From contig NC_050098.1 in assembly GCF_902167145.1 (NCBI RefSeq), positions 39,550,501 to 39,614,500 of the forward strand: DNA of 64,000 nt, read 5' to 3'. Origin of the DNA: Zea mays. Lineage: Eukaryota > Streptophyta > Magnoliopsida > Poales > Poaceae. The position numbers were made by a program, and so were the translations under genes. Position 1 is the first letter of the stretch; every line of letters begins with the position of its first letter. Positions 20,301-30,560 of the stretch are shown one piece after another. Below the pieces are notes generated by a model that searched no databases, had not been told where the DNA came from, and worked only from the letters and a program-made list of their open reading frames with translations.

Positions 20301-21244
20301 ATGCAGCGGAACTAGTCCAAAAGTGCGAAGGCTGTCAGAAATGCGCAAGAGATCAAAAACAGCCTTCGTCTCTGACTTAGTTAATACAACCCACTTGGCC
20401 ATTGCAAAGGTGGGGCCTTGATTTGTTAGGTCCGCTACCACCAGCACAAGGAAATTTAAAATATGTTGTAGTAGCAGTAGAATATTTTTCCAAGTGGATT
20501 GAGGCGAAGCCTTTAGCCACAATAACTTCCGTTACCATTCAGAAATTTTTCTGGCAGAATATCGTTTGTCGCTTCGGAGTGCCGAAGGCCATTACTGTGG
20601 ATAACGGAACACAGTTTGATGCCGAAGCTTTTAAAGAGTTCTGTGGACAAATTGGCACGAAGATCCACTTTGCATCGGTTAGGCATCCAGAGTCAAATGG
20701 ACTTGTCGAAAGAGCTAATGGCATCATAATGATGGGAATAATGGAATTAATCTTCAACCAGCCCAGAGGAAAATGGCCAGATGAATTAATTAAAGTGGTG
20801 TGGAGCCACAATACAACGACATCAAGGTCAACAGGCTTTACACCATTCAAGTTATTATTCGGTGATGAAGCAATAACTCCAGAAGAAGCAAAACCAGGAT
20901 CAATAAGAATAGTGGCTTCGGCAGAAGATGAAGCTGATTACTCTGTGGACAAAGATGCTATAGAAGGGATCATGCTTCAGGCTGTGGAAAACATCAATAA
21001 ATATCAAGCCGAAACAGTAAAATGGCATGATAGAAAGGTTCGGCTAAAGAATATTAAGCGAGGACATTTAGTGCTTCGGAGAGTGGCCAACCCAGACACA
21101 GTAGGCAAGCTACAGCTGAAGTGGGAAGGACCTTTTCTGGTAGTATCTTCGTCAAGACCCGGTTCTTACAGATTCAAGGATATGGACGGCAACGACATTC
21201 CTAGATCATGGAATGCGGATGAGCTTTGGCGATATTATGTCTAG
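17303..21244 (+). pseudogene. pol of element E: protease, RT, RNase H, integrase; gag missing
   Basis: After a short leader (ATG 17303, MASFKAGLASAPK) the frame goes almost directly into the gag-protease linker (VQGPFIKSRWSHIPITF); no capsid or zinc knuckle is present. Protease: LVDTGSVAYIIF near 17577, where Tat relatives have SADIIF. RT: MCIDFTDLNKACPK, SLLDCYSGYHQIWM and the intact catalytic YVDD near 18690. RNase H: VFCDGSWGTFGAG near 19545 and NNIAEYEALLLGL. Integrase: zinc region 20215-20345, RWGLDLLGPLP, VDNGTQF, HPESNGLVERANG; end at 21244. Damage: TAG 17498, TAG about 19403 (a Trp position), a frameshift at a T run near 19945, a frameshift near 20215 and TAG about 20379. The RT (17528-19405) and integrase (20402-21244) stretches are still open. 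Confidence 0.92.
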
Positions 21245-21477
21245 CTTGATGTAATTTTTTCTATTCTTTCTTATGGCACCCTTTTCCTTTCCAAAGGGGG
21301 AGAAAGGTTTTTAATGGGGCCATAACATGTAATTTCCCTTTTTCTTATTTCAGCTCTATAAGAGCAATATCCCCCAAAGATGTAAATGTAAAAGCTGAGA
21401 ATGCACCATCGAGTGCAAACAAAAAAGAAAAAGAAAACAGGGAGAAGCTCAAAAGTCGTTTCTAAGGGAATGCAGAG

Positions 21478-21633
21478 CTTACAGCGAAAAATAAACGCTG
21501 ATTCCGCCGAAGTAAAAGGCGAAGAAGCTCCTAAGGGAGGCTTACAGCGAAAAATAAACGCTGATTCTGCCGAAATAGAAGGAGAAGAAGCTCCTAAGGG
21601 AGGCTTACAACAAAAAGTCAGCGCTGATACACC
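21478..21633 (+). repeat. 63-bp tandem repeat, 2.5 copies, downstream of pol
   Basis: Units start at 21478, 21541 and 21604 (the last is partial and divergent). Each begins cttacagcgaaaaataaacg and ends ctcctaagggagg. Element F has a related ~62-bp array between gag and the antisense gene. Confidence 0.85.
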
Positions 21634-22227
21634 AAAAAATAAACGGTGAAGCCGAAAAATAAACGGCAAAGAGATTTGAGTCATTCCTAAGGGAATGAAG
21701 GCTATGATTATGGCTTCGAATATGTATTTGGACATTCATTTGCACGATACATTACATCATGACATTTGCATTCATAAACATTCATTTAGACATACATAGG
21801 ATCATTATCATTATATCATACAAAGAAGGCATATGCTTCGGCTATGAGGATAAAGCTTCGGGGAAAAACAGAAAGAAGAATTTTTCATGCTTCGTTGTGT
21901 ACGAAAAGAAGGAAAGGTGTTTTTCGCCTTCGGCTCAAAAAGAAAATTTCGTCCACAGCAAAGCAGATCGTACACGGACAAAGGGGTAAAGATATATTAC
22001 GAGGTACGCACAAATTTACATAAATTTCTTTACAATCATATTACAAAATTTTCTCTAGTCTTCTGCAGCAAAGTCTTTCGGAACATCTGTTAAGGCTTCA
22101 GCTCATCATTCTTTAGCTTCATCGTTCTGTACATATTAAAACGGAATGAGAAAAGCGCAGAGTTCAAGGAGAAGGTAAAAGTAACAAGTATAAGTTTCTC
22201 ACTGGCTTAAGGTGGTTTCGAGCTTCG

Positions 22228-24988
22228 TCACCAGCCATTTTTCGCCCGCCGTTTATCCAAATTTGAGTCATAAACCTGTTTCCTATGCTTCGAGCTAGGC
22301 TGGGGGATGTCAATCAAATCTGCTTGTGACAAACTGAAGTTTGTCCTATTAACAATTTTCCCGTGCGTGCAGCCAGTCTTCAGGAAAGCAGTAGCTGTGC
22401 CTCGAGAAGCTAACAGGGCGCAGAAATCGGCATGCCCAGCGATAACTTCATCAAGTGCATCAACTTCGCCCTCAATATATTCAAAGGTGCTTGGCAGGTT
22501 TTCAACTGAAGGTGTAAACTTATCAGAGCTGGCTCCAATTGAGTGAAAGACATCCTTCAGTCGCTGCACGCATCGGTTGCCGAAGTCTAAAATTTGTCCT
22601 GAAGCTCCTTCAATGATCTCTGCAAATTTGAACTCTTCTCAATTTCGGTTTTGAGATTCGTTTCAAGATTTTTCTTTTCTTGCTCGGATTTTTCTGATTT
22701 CATGAGTAATTCGCTGTTTAATCTGTCAATTTCAGCTTGAGCTTCTACCAGCGAACCCTCCATAGAGTGGATGACGAAGTCCTTTTTCTCCAAAGAAGCT
22801 TCGTGATCTTTGACTTTATTTTCTAGATCTTTAATTGTAGCTTCGTTTTTCTCGTCTTCGAGATCTTGTTGCATCCTCAGCACTTAACTTAGTAATATAC
22901 TCTGCCAAAACAACCTTCGTCAGAAAATATCTTAATTTAAAAAATAATAAAAAGTTAAGAGTTTACCTTAAAATTAGCATATAACAGGCTACCGGCGATA
23001 TGTTGTCGCCGGTATCTGCAGAGGTCCGCCTCAATCTTCGGCAGACCAACATTCTTCGAGAAGGTCCTAACGACCTTTGCCTCGGTTCGATTCCGAAGGC
23101 ACCTCAATTTCCCTTCATTGACTCCGCCAAACAACAAAGCCCCTGGTTTGTACCCACAGGATACAACATATTTCTTTAATTCTTCATTTTCAGTTTCTGA
23201 TAACTCTTGCCCTAGTATATCTTGAAAATTAAAGTTTTCTTCTTCCGGAGTATCTTCAATTTGCTCTTTTCCTTTCTCAATTGTTGTGTCCACCGCGGCC
23301 GCAGCAGCTTCTTCCTCAGCCATTTTTAGAAGCATGTTATCAATATCACCAAGAGTGGTTTCTAGATCAGAAGCTTCGGCAGTTTTGGCTTCGGTGGCTT
23401 CAGCTTCGGCAGCGCCAGCATCTTCAGCAATTGGTATTCTTGACGCTGATGTCGGCGGTGGTGTCTGATGAATAACATTGACCACTTGGATAATTCTCCG
23501 TTTTTTTAGCTTAGCAGGACTTTCCGTTGCCAAAGGCTCCTTTTCCTTCTGAAAAAGCTTCGTCAGTTGTGGCGCCAGCGGACTTAGCTTGATAGGCAAA
23601 GCATTTAAGAACAAGTCCCCAACATCGGCAGGAGAAGGCGTCGCAGGAGCTTCTTCCTCATGGTCCGACGCTTTTGGTTTCGGGGCTGTAGCTTTCCTTT
23701 TCTTTGAAGTAGCTATCTTCGGCTCAGGACTCAGTTTTCTTTTCTCAAAAATTTCTTTGTCCTTTTTAGCCAATTTAGTAGTAGTTTCTTTATCAAGGGC
23801 ACTGGCAACTCTTTTTCTTTTCTGTCCTTCGGCAACTTTGCCCAATTGCTCATAGTCAGGATAATCAAAATTCAAAGCATCCATCACCCGATTCATTCTT
23901 CGCTTCGGACGAGTACCAAAGGCCGCAGTCATTAACTGATCTTCTTTCTTAGAATAGTTGCCGAGGATCTCGTTGCACATAACCTCAATTGTGTCCAACC
24001 ACTCTTGGCAAGGTGCTTTAAAATGTTTTTTAAACTTGAAATAATAAGGTAGCCGAACAAGCTCTTTCTTCTTCTTCTCCCCTTTCAGCTTCGGCATGTC
24101 CCATTCCTTCAAAGTTGGGAATACCCTAAAGGCTAAGAATTCTTGGACCAGATCCCTGGTGCCAATGTGCTCTGTAACAACCCGAAATTCGCCCAGTGCA
24201 ATCTGGCATGGACTATCTGGATCCAAGACGCATCGGGGCCTAGTTTCTCCGAAGGTTAAACTTAAAGGGCTTTGAACCATCTTTTCCTTCTTCTCATCCA
24301 CTTTGACATAAAACCATTCACTCTTCCAGCCAGCTGGCCATTTTGTACGATAGCTGATAACTGGATACTTGGCATCTTTCCGATATGCAAAATTGTAGCA
24401 GCTGAAATTATCATGCAACCCATCTTCTCTAGCTTTTGTCTGATAATGAAGCTCGTGTGCCTAGCAAAAACCTTCGGCAAGTGGCTCTGCCTCCTGGCTT
24501 CGGAGTGCCCAGATGTAAACACTAAGCCTAACAATCGTGTTAGGAGTTAACTGATGAAGGTGAATCCCAAATCTCTCTAAAACATCTGCAATCATCCCAT
24601 GCAGGGGAAATCTTAACCCTGCTTTGAAGAAGCTTTGAAAAACCACCACCTCATCTTTTTCGGGCTTCGGGGTAACTTCCTCTCCCCCGAAGCGAATTAG
24701 CTCCCTCTTGTCTTTGCTAAAACAGCCTAGCTTCAGTAACTTAGCCATATCACCTTCGGTAATAGTAGACTTCCCAAACTCTAAGTGGCTGGGTTTAGAT
24801 GGCATTGCACCGTACTCATCTTCAAATTCATCTTCTTCAACGTCAGCTTGTGTTGCTTCGGTAGCAGGTGTGTCCTCTGATGTTACCAGCCCAGAACGCC
24901 TCATTGCTTCAGAAATCGGAACAGTTTCAGTGGCTTCGGTCTCATCTCCCTCACGCTCAACCCTGGCAGTGGAACGCACTCTAGCCAT
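22228..24988 (-). pseudogene. Antisense gene of element E (Transposase_28-like / 'putative gypsy type transposon' family), two exons visible
   Basis: Exon 1: ATG 24988 to 22967; frame MARVRSTARVERE, an acidic stretch, then the conserved block GIHLHQLTPNTIVRL, VYIWALRSQ, LHDNFSCYNFAYRK and KWPAGWKSEWFYVK, then a Lys/Ala/Glu-rich tail. One premature TAG lies at 24463-24461. An intron with GT (22966) and AG (22902) joins in phase 0 to exon 2 (22901 down), which encodes a coiled coil (LEDEKNEATIKDLENKVKDHE). It carries a TAA shortly after the splice site and a frameshift near 22600, ending near 22228. The counterpart in element F aligns over all these parts, including the intron position. Function is unknown; the N-terminal block recalls plant proteins annotated as putative gypsy-type transposon proteins. 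It lies tail-to-tail with pol. Confidence 0.75.
22902..22966 (-). other. Intron in the element E antisense gene (65 bp)
   Basis: GT at 22966-22965 follows codon AAG; AG is at 22903-22902. After it the encoded SILLS.VLRMQQDLEDE lines up with GLILSNALRAQKNAEDE of element F after its own intron at the same phase. Without splicing the frame hits TAA at once. Confidence 0.7.
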
Positions 24989-25178
24989 TTGATTATGAAT
25001 TTCTAGAAGTTTTTTGAAATTAACGACCTTTTTTCCAAAGCTCTTCTTGTGACGAAGCAGAATCCGAAGTGGTGCTTCGTTTGAAGTGCAAGGGTCAAGC
25101 TTCGGCTATGGTTAAATTCCTGGCAGCAAAACAGTGCAATAGCAATGAATGCTCTAGTAACTTCACACCTACTCGTCT

Positions 25179-25188
25179 GTTTATATAG
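25179..25188 (-). promoter_or_regulatory. TATA box of the antisense gene in element E
   Basis: CTATATAAAC on the minus strand, about 190 bp upstream of ATG 24988 and about 255 bp inside the 3' LTR. Element F has TATAAATAG in the equivalent place (28961), so an internal reverse promoter is likely conserved. Confidence 0.6.
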
Positions 25189-25433
25189 TGCTGCAGGTAA
25201 GAAGGTGAATCGTCAACTCTCCTACACCGGACGAACAGTCGCTCGCACCCACTGAACGGTGGGCCACAAAACCCGAGAAGGTGAATCTGCATGGTGGGAC
25301 CATTCTGCGCTCGGAAATTTTATCGTTTCCCGGCAACGAGCTCAGGGAAGGTGTTTTTCGGACCTTCGACTTCCCGAAGCCTAAGAGTCTTTTTCATGGA
25401 TCAAGCTCGTTACGAAAAACGATCTAGCACCAC

Positions 25434-25444
25434 GAAGGGGCTAC
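25434..25444 (+). other. Polypurine tract of element E
   Basis: GAAGGGGCTAC lies directly before the 3' LTR. The core GGGGCTAC is identical in element F. Confidence 0.8.
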
Positions 25445-26045
25445 TGTTGGGGCCATGCTTCATCGCCGAAGGTCCTGCAGGAACAAGCAGTGCCGAAGCT
25501 ACCACTCATGAAGCTTCGGTACTATAACGTATATGAAGACGAAGGTTTGAACCGACTTAAAGATGAAATGACTTCTTAGTCCATAAGGGTCTGAGTCATA
25601 ATTGTAATATTTTTAGGGGCATGATTGTAATTTCTCACAGGCTGCGTCCTGTGCCTATAAATAGATGAACAATACTCCTTTATTGTTCACGCAATCCTGT
25701 AATCGTCGACGCATTACATTGGAATCATTGCTCTTTGCCAAGGCAAAGGTATAAACGTACCTAAATATTATGTTTTAATATTTAGGTTTGTATAATAAAA
25801 TATATGTATAATAATATTTATCTTTGGTATAAATTTCTTTAATGTTTCATGTTTTGTTATTGCTTACATTGTTTTATAGAGTTGATCACGAAGGTAAGAC
25901 CTTCGTGATATTTTGCTTATGGTCTTCGTCCGAAGTTCATTATATCCTAAGGGAGATAATACTTCAGCGGACGAAGGGCATTAACATTTAACATTTTATG
26001 TTGCCTTGTTCTTAATTCATAGCATTTAAGAACAAGTCCCCAACA
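25445..26045 (+). repeat. 3' LTR of element E (601 bp)
   Basis: Same length as the 5' LTR, differing at about 13 positions by manual comparison. It ends CCCCAACA and is followed by the target duplication gtaac. Confidence 0.95.
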
Positions 26046-26050
26046 GTAAC
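26046..26050 (+). repeat. Target-site duplication of element E, right copy (gtaac)
   Basis: Identical to 16655-16659. Removing one copy restores the element D reading frame (CGT AAC GTC GGC). Confidence 0.95.
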
Positions 26051-28116
26051 GTCGGCGCCACATATCAACGTTGCATGAACCACGTGTTCGGCGACCACAT
26101 AGGCTTGACAGTTGATGCCTATGTTGATGATATAGTGGTCAAAACAAGAAAAGCCGATGACCTTGTCACCGACCTAGAAATCATCTTTGCTTGCCTCTGA
26201 GCTAAGAGCGTTAGGCTCAACCCCAAGAAGTGTGTCTTTAGGGTCCCCCAAGGCATGCTTCTAGGGTTCATAGTCTCGGAACGAGGAATCGAGGCCAACC
26301 CAGAAAAAGTCTCAGCGATCACGAATATGGGACCAATAAAAGATGTTAAGGGAGTTCAACGAGTCATGGGATGTCTTGCGGCCGTAAGTCGCTTCATATC
26401 ATGCCTCAGTGTGAAGGGCCTACCCTTATATCGTCTCCTGAGGAAAACCGAGCGCTTTATATGGACGCCCGAAGCCAAAGAAGCCCTCAAGAACCTCAAG
26501 AAACTTCTTTCCAACGTGCCTGTTCTGGTGCCCACCTCCGAAGGGGAACCCCTCTTACTCTATGTAGCCACAACCACCCAGGTGGTCAGCGCCGCGATCA
26601 TAGTTGAGAGAAAAGAGGAGGGACATACCTTGCAAGTTCAGAGGCTTGTATACTTCATCAGCGAGTCTAGAAGCTGTTATACGCAGTGGTCTTGGCTTGG
26701 CGGAAATTACGTCACTACTTCGAGTCTCACCCAGTAACGGTGGTATCGTCCTTCTCTCTAGGGGAAATCGTCCAGAGCAGGGAAGCCTTGGGCATGGTAG
26801 CCAAATGGGTGGTCGAACTCATGGTAGAAGCTCTCTCATTCTCCCCCAGAAAGGCCATCAAGTCCCAGATCCTGGCCGACTTTCTTGCTGAATGGACTAA
26901 TACCCAGTTACCAACGACTCTGATTCAAGCCGAGTTGTGGACTATGTACTTCGACGAGTCATTGATGAAAATAGAGGCAGGCATGGGACTACTTTTCATC
27001 TCACCCCTCGAGGTGCACCTGCGGTACGTCGTACGACTCCACTTCACCGCGTCCAACAACGTGGCCGAGTATGAGGCCTTGTTCAATGGCTTGCGCATTG
27101 CCATTGAACTGGGAGTCAGATGCCTCGACGATCGGGGAGATTCCCATCTCGTCATCGACCAGGTCATGAAGAATGCGAGCTGCCACGACGCAAGAATAGA
27201 AGTCTACTGTGAAGAAGTTCGGCGCCTCGAAGACATGTTCTTCAGCATGGTGCTAAACCACGTCGCGCGACGATACAACGAGGTCACAGACAAACTAGCA
27301 AAGATAGCCTTGGGACAGACCAATGTTTCCCCGAACATCTTCGCTAGGGACATCTACAAACCTTCGGTAGTACCCAAGGAGGCGCCCGAACCTGCCCCCC
27401 ATTACGAAGCATCCCCGGTCGATGGGCCCGAGGCCATGCAGATCGACAGCGACAACAACGGGGCCGCCCCAGCCGTGGACTGGAGGGCACCATACCTAGA
27501 GTGTCTCCTCCGAGGGGAGTTCCTTCCAGAGAAGGACAAGCCCGATGCCTCGCCCGGTGAGCAAAAACTTTTTTGCTGCTAGGAGAAGAAATGGAGTTGT
27601 ACCGACGCAGCCCTTCGGGAATCCTCAAGTGGTGTATACCCATCGGCCAGGGGCAGGAACTGTTGTGTCAAATTCACTCGGGGGCTTGCGGGCACCACGC
27701 AGCGCCCCGGACCCTCGTTGGCAACGCCTTCAAGCAAGGATTCTACTGGTCGACCGTGGTCGCTGATGCCACAAGGATCGTGTGATCCTATCGAGGTTGC
27801 TAGTTCTACGTAAAATAGACACATATGCCAGCCCAGGCCCTACAGACAACCTTGATCACTTGGCCCTTCATGGTATGGGGGTTAGATCTTGTCAGTACTC
27901 TACAAAAGGCACCTGGGGGCTTTGCGCACGTGCTGGTTGCCATCTACAAATTCTCCAAGTGGATCGAAGTCCGACCCCTCACCAACATCAAATCCGAGCA
28001 AGCAGTAGTATTCTTCACAGACACCATCCATCGCTTCGGAGTCCCCAACTCCATTATCATGGACAATGACACTCAGTTCACAGGGAAGAAGTTCCTGAGC
28101 TTCTGCAGTGACCATA
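26051..28116 (+). pseudogene. Element D pol: RT C-terminus, RNase H, integrase N-terminal half
   Basis: RT resumes with GATYQRCMNHVFGDH and the catalytic AYVDDIVVKT (near 26121). A TGA at 26198-26200 replaces an Arg codon (CpG type). The frame from 26255 carries LLGFIVSERGIEANPEK and the connection region, then is broken near 26665 by a small deletion. It resumes at 26686 with RRKLRHYF-like sequence and RNase H (MYFDESLMKIEAGMG, where relatives have FDGS; NNVAEYEALF; RGDSHLV). Integrase starts near 27585 with its zinc region (HSGACGHH) and has stops near 27783-27815. Then WGLDLVSTL and MDNDTQFTGKKF lead up to the target site of element F at 28117. It is clearly non-functional. Confidence 0.87.
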
Positions 28117-28121
28117 ACATT
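28117..28121 (+). repeat. Target-site duplication of element F, left copy (acatt)
   Basis: ACATT precedes TGTTGG. The right copy is ACGTT (52176-52180). The single difference is a CpG decay step. Confidence 0.85.
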
Positions 28122-28803
28122 TGTTGGCCCTTGTTCTTAAATGCTATACATCAAGAACAAAGCAACACAATTGTTAACGATTAGATACCTTTGTCCTTCG
28201 AAGCATTATTTTCCTTAGGATATAATGATCTTCAGACGAAGGTCATGAAGGGCATACCTTCATCATTTCAATGAATTAGTATAAACAAAGACACATAAAA
28301 CACAAAAGAAGATGAATAATTATTACAAATCAATAGGTTATCTATATTATCATTTTATAAACATGGATAAACATCAATGACATTTATATTACATTAATAC
28401 CTTCGTCTTAGCAGAAGGTGAAAATGAGAGAGTGATGCGAGAACAAGTACAATCCGGCGTGAACAGTACGGTGTTACTGTTCATCTATTTATAGGCACGG
28501 GACGCAGCCCGGACAAAATTAAATTCATGTCCCTAACATTTACTGCTAATCATAAGACGAGCTATCAAGGGCTGAGTAGTCTTTTCCCCTTTAGGTCGGT
28601 TTCATCTTCCACCTTCATCATCATACTAAGCCAAAGCTCCTTCAGCCACAGCTTCGACGTCCGTTCATCCTACCTTCGGGTTGTATCTCCATATCACGTA
28701 TACCTTTATCTCAAAGCCAAAGCTTCCTGTAACAGTTTATGTTACACTAGAAAACATATTAGTCATGTTTTTGAGGACCTTCGGAAGAGGAAGGCCCCCA
28801 ACA
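28122..28803 (-). repeat. 3' LTR of element F (682 bp)
   Basis: On the minus strand it starts TGTTGGGGGCC at 28803. It keeps a consensus TATAAATA near 28490 and ends GGCCAACA at 28122. Same length as its partner at 51494-52175. Confidence 0.93.
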
Positions 28804-28817
28804 GTAGCCCCTCACTG
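28804..28817 (-). other. Polypurine tract of element F
   Basis: CAGTGAGGGGCTAC on the minus strand, directly before the 3' LTR. It shares GGGGCTAC with element E. Confidence 0.8.
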
Positions 28818-28960
28818 TATTAATTTGTTTCTATATTAACAAATTCATACTATGACGTGAACGAAGGCCTTTAGCCGAAGGTCCGAAAAAACACCTTCCC
28901 CTCGCTAGAATAGCGAAAGACACTGACATGCAGGGCCCACCAAACTGTGATGCGCTGGGC

Positions 28961-28969
28961 ATATAAATA
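28961..28969 (+). promoter_or_regulatory. TATA box of the antisense gene in element F
   Basis: TATAAATAG, 138 bp upstream of ATG 29099 and about 160 bp inside the 3' LTR boundary. It points against the element's own transcription. The counterpart is in element E at 25188-25179. Confidence 0.65.
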
Positions 28970-29098
28970 GGGATTCGCATTGATAGCGTTTGATATGCCA
29001 TCTCAACTACTTGCGCTATTTTTGTCATTCTAAATTTTCTTGCTCTCCCAAGTTTTGATGAATTTGCAAGCTTCGGCATTTGCACAACCGTTGATTAA

Positions 29099-29748
29099 AT
29101 GGCTGAAGAGAAGAAGGTTGTTGACCCTGCATTGGTTGGGTTTTATGAAGCTATGGAGAAGACAAACACAGAGAAAATCACCAATGAAATGCTGGCTGGG
29201 TTGTTTGAAGATTCCAGCGATAGCGAAAGTTTTGATTTGGAAAGTGGAAACGAAGATGTCGAAGATCGGCCCTGGCGGCCGAGTCATACCATCTTCGGAA
29301 AGTCATCCATCAAGCAGAGTCAGATTGATGCTATGAAAGGGAGATATTTCCACGATATTTCTATTGTGAGGGCTGGAGGAGATAGCACCGCTGTGCGCCC
29401 AAGTAGACGAAGTTGTTGTTTACAGGAGCTTTATGAAGGCAGGGCTTCAATTTCCCTTGAGTAAATTTCTAGTTAAAATTCTGAAGACTTTTGAAATTTA
29501 CCTTCATCAGATCACCCCCGAGGCTATCATCAGAATGGGGGTTTTTATTTGGGCCATGAGGAGCCAAGGACTAGAGCCGAGTGCAAAATGCTTCTGTAAT
29601 ATGCATGAGCTATCCTATAATACGAAGGCTACTAGCAAAGAACAATATCATAATAATTTTGGTTGTTACGGCTTCGTGCCTCGCTCTGATGTGAGCTATC
29701 TAGTACCAACATTTTGAAAGAGGTGGCCAGGAGCCTGGATGGAAGAGT
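29099..29748 (+). pseudogene. Antisense gene of element F, exon 1 part 1
   Basis: ATG 29099 (MAEEKKVVDPALVGFYEAM) is followed by an acidic stretch, then PSHTIFGKSSI. After a frameshift near 29405 come FMKAGLQFPLSKFLVKIL, IYLHQITPEAIIRMGVFIWAMRSQ and MHELSYNTKATSKEQ, aligning with element E's antisense protein (LHQLTPNTIVRL, WALRSQ). TGA at 29715-29717 is a further mutation, after which KRWPGAWMEE still matches (KWPAGWKSE). At 29749 the sequence breaks off into the truncated LTR of element G. Compared with element E, about 75 codons that should follow are missing. Function unknown. Confidence 0.75.
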
Positions 29749-30512
29749 TGGCGCACCGGACAGTCTACAGGACCTGTCCGGTGCACCACCGGACAGCCCA
29801 GAGGCCCCACAAGTTAGAACTCCAACGGTCGAACCCCAACGGTCTGCTAACGTGGCTGGCGCACCGGACAGTGTCCGGTGGCGCACCGCATTGTCCGGTG
29901 CGCCATGCGACAGCACACTTCCAACAGCCATTTTTGGTGGTTGGGGCTATAAATACCCCAACCACCCCACATTTAATGGCATCCAAGTTTCTACACTTCT
30001 ACACCTTACAAGAGCTATTGCATTCAATACAAGACACACCAAAGAGATCAAATCCTCTCCCAACTCCACACAAAGCTTTAGTGATTAGAGAGAGATTTGT
30101 TGTGTTCATTTGAGCTCTTGCACTTGGATTGCTTCTTTTCTTTCTCATTCTTCTTGTGATCAAACTCAATTGTAACCAAGGCAAGAGACACCAATTGTGT
30201 GGTGGTCCTTGCGGGAACTTTGTGTTCCGTTTGATTGAGAAGAGAAGCTCACTCGGTCTAAGTGACCATTTGAGAGAGGGAAAGGGTTGAAAGAGACCCG
30301 GTCTTTGTGACCACCTCAACGGGGAGTAGGTTTGAAAGAACCGAACCTCGGTAAAACAAATTATCGTGTCTCGCTCTTTATTTGCTCACGATTTGTTTTG
30401 CGCCCTCTCTCTCTGACTCGTTTATATTTCTAACGCTAACCCGGCTTGTAGTTGTGCTTAAGTTTATAAATTTCAGATTCGCCCTATTCACCCCCCCTCT
30501 AGGCGACTTTCA
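29749..30512 (+). repeat. 5' LTR remnant of element G
   Basis: It corresponds to the last ~765 bp of the 3' LTR, retains TATAAATA (29948-29955) and ends GGCGACTTTCA. The left break is inside the palindrome-rich U3. Little U3 remains upstream of the promoter. Confidence 0.88.
29948..29955 (+). promoter_or_regulatory. TATA box of element G 5' LTR
   Basis: TATAAATA sits in a short palindromic context (ggttgggg / ccccaacc). The 3' LTR has it at 37930-37937. About 200 bp of U3 is left upstream. Confidence 0.7.
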
Positions 30513-30514
30513 AT

Positions 30515-30526
30515 TGGTATCAGAGC
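30515..30526 (+). other. Primer-binding site of element G
   Basis: TGGTATCAGAGC, two bases after the LTR end. The classical plant initiator Met tRNA primer site. Confidence 0.9.
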
Positions 30527-30560
30527 CCGGTGCTTCATTAGAGCCTAACCGCTCGAAGTG

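Larger units (their letters stand above)
16660..26045 (+). mobile_element. Element E: cinful-like Gypsy retrotransposon with pol but no gag, plus antisense gene
   Basis: A complete 9,386-bp element: 601-bp LTRs at both ends, TSD gtaac, PBS at 17262, PPT at 25434. The inner part has a short gag remnant, a decayed pol (to 21244), a 63-bp tandem repeat, then a gene on the minus strand (24988 to 22228). The LTRs differ at about 13 of 601 bases, nearly all transitions (manual count). LTR style and layout match what I remember of maize cinful. The missing gag implies that mobility relied on gag made elsewhere, plausibly by zeon-type elements such as F. Confidence 0.88.
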
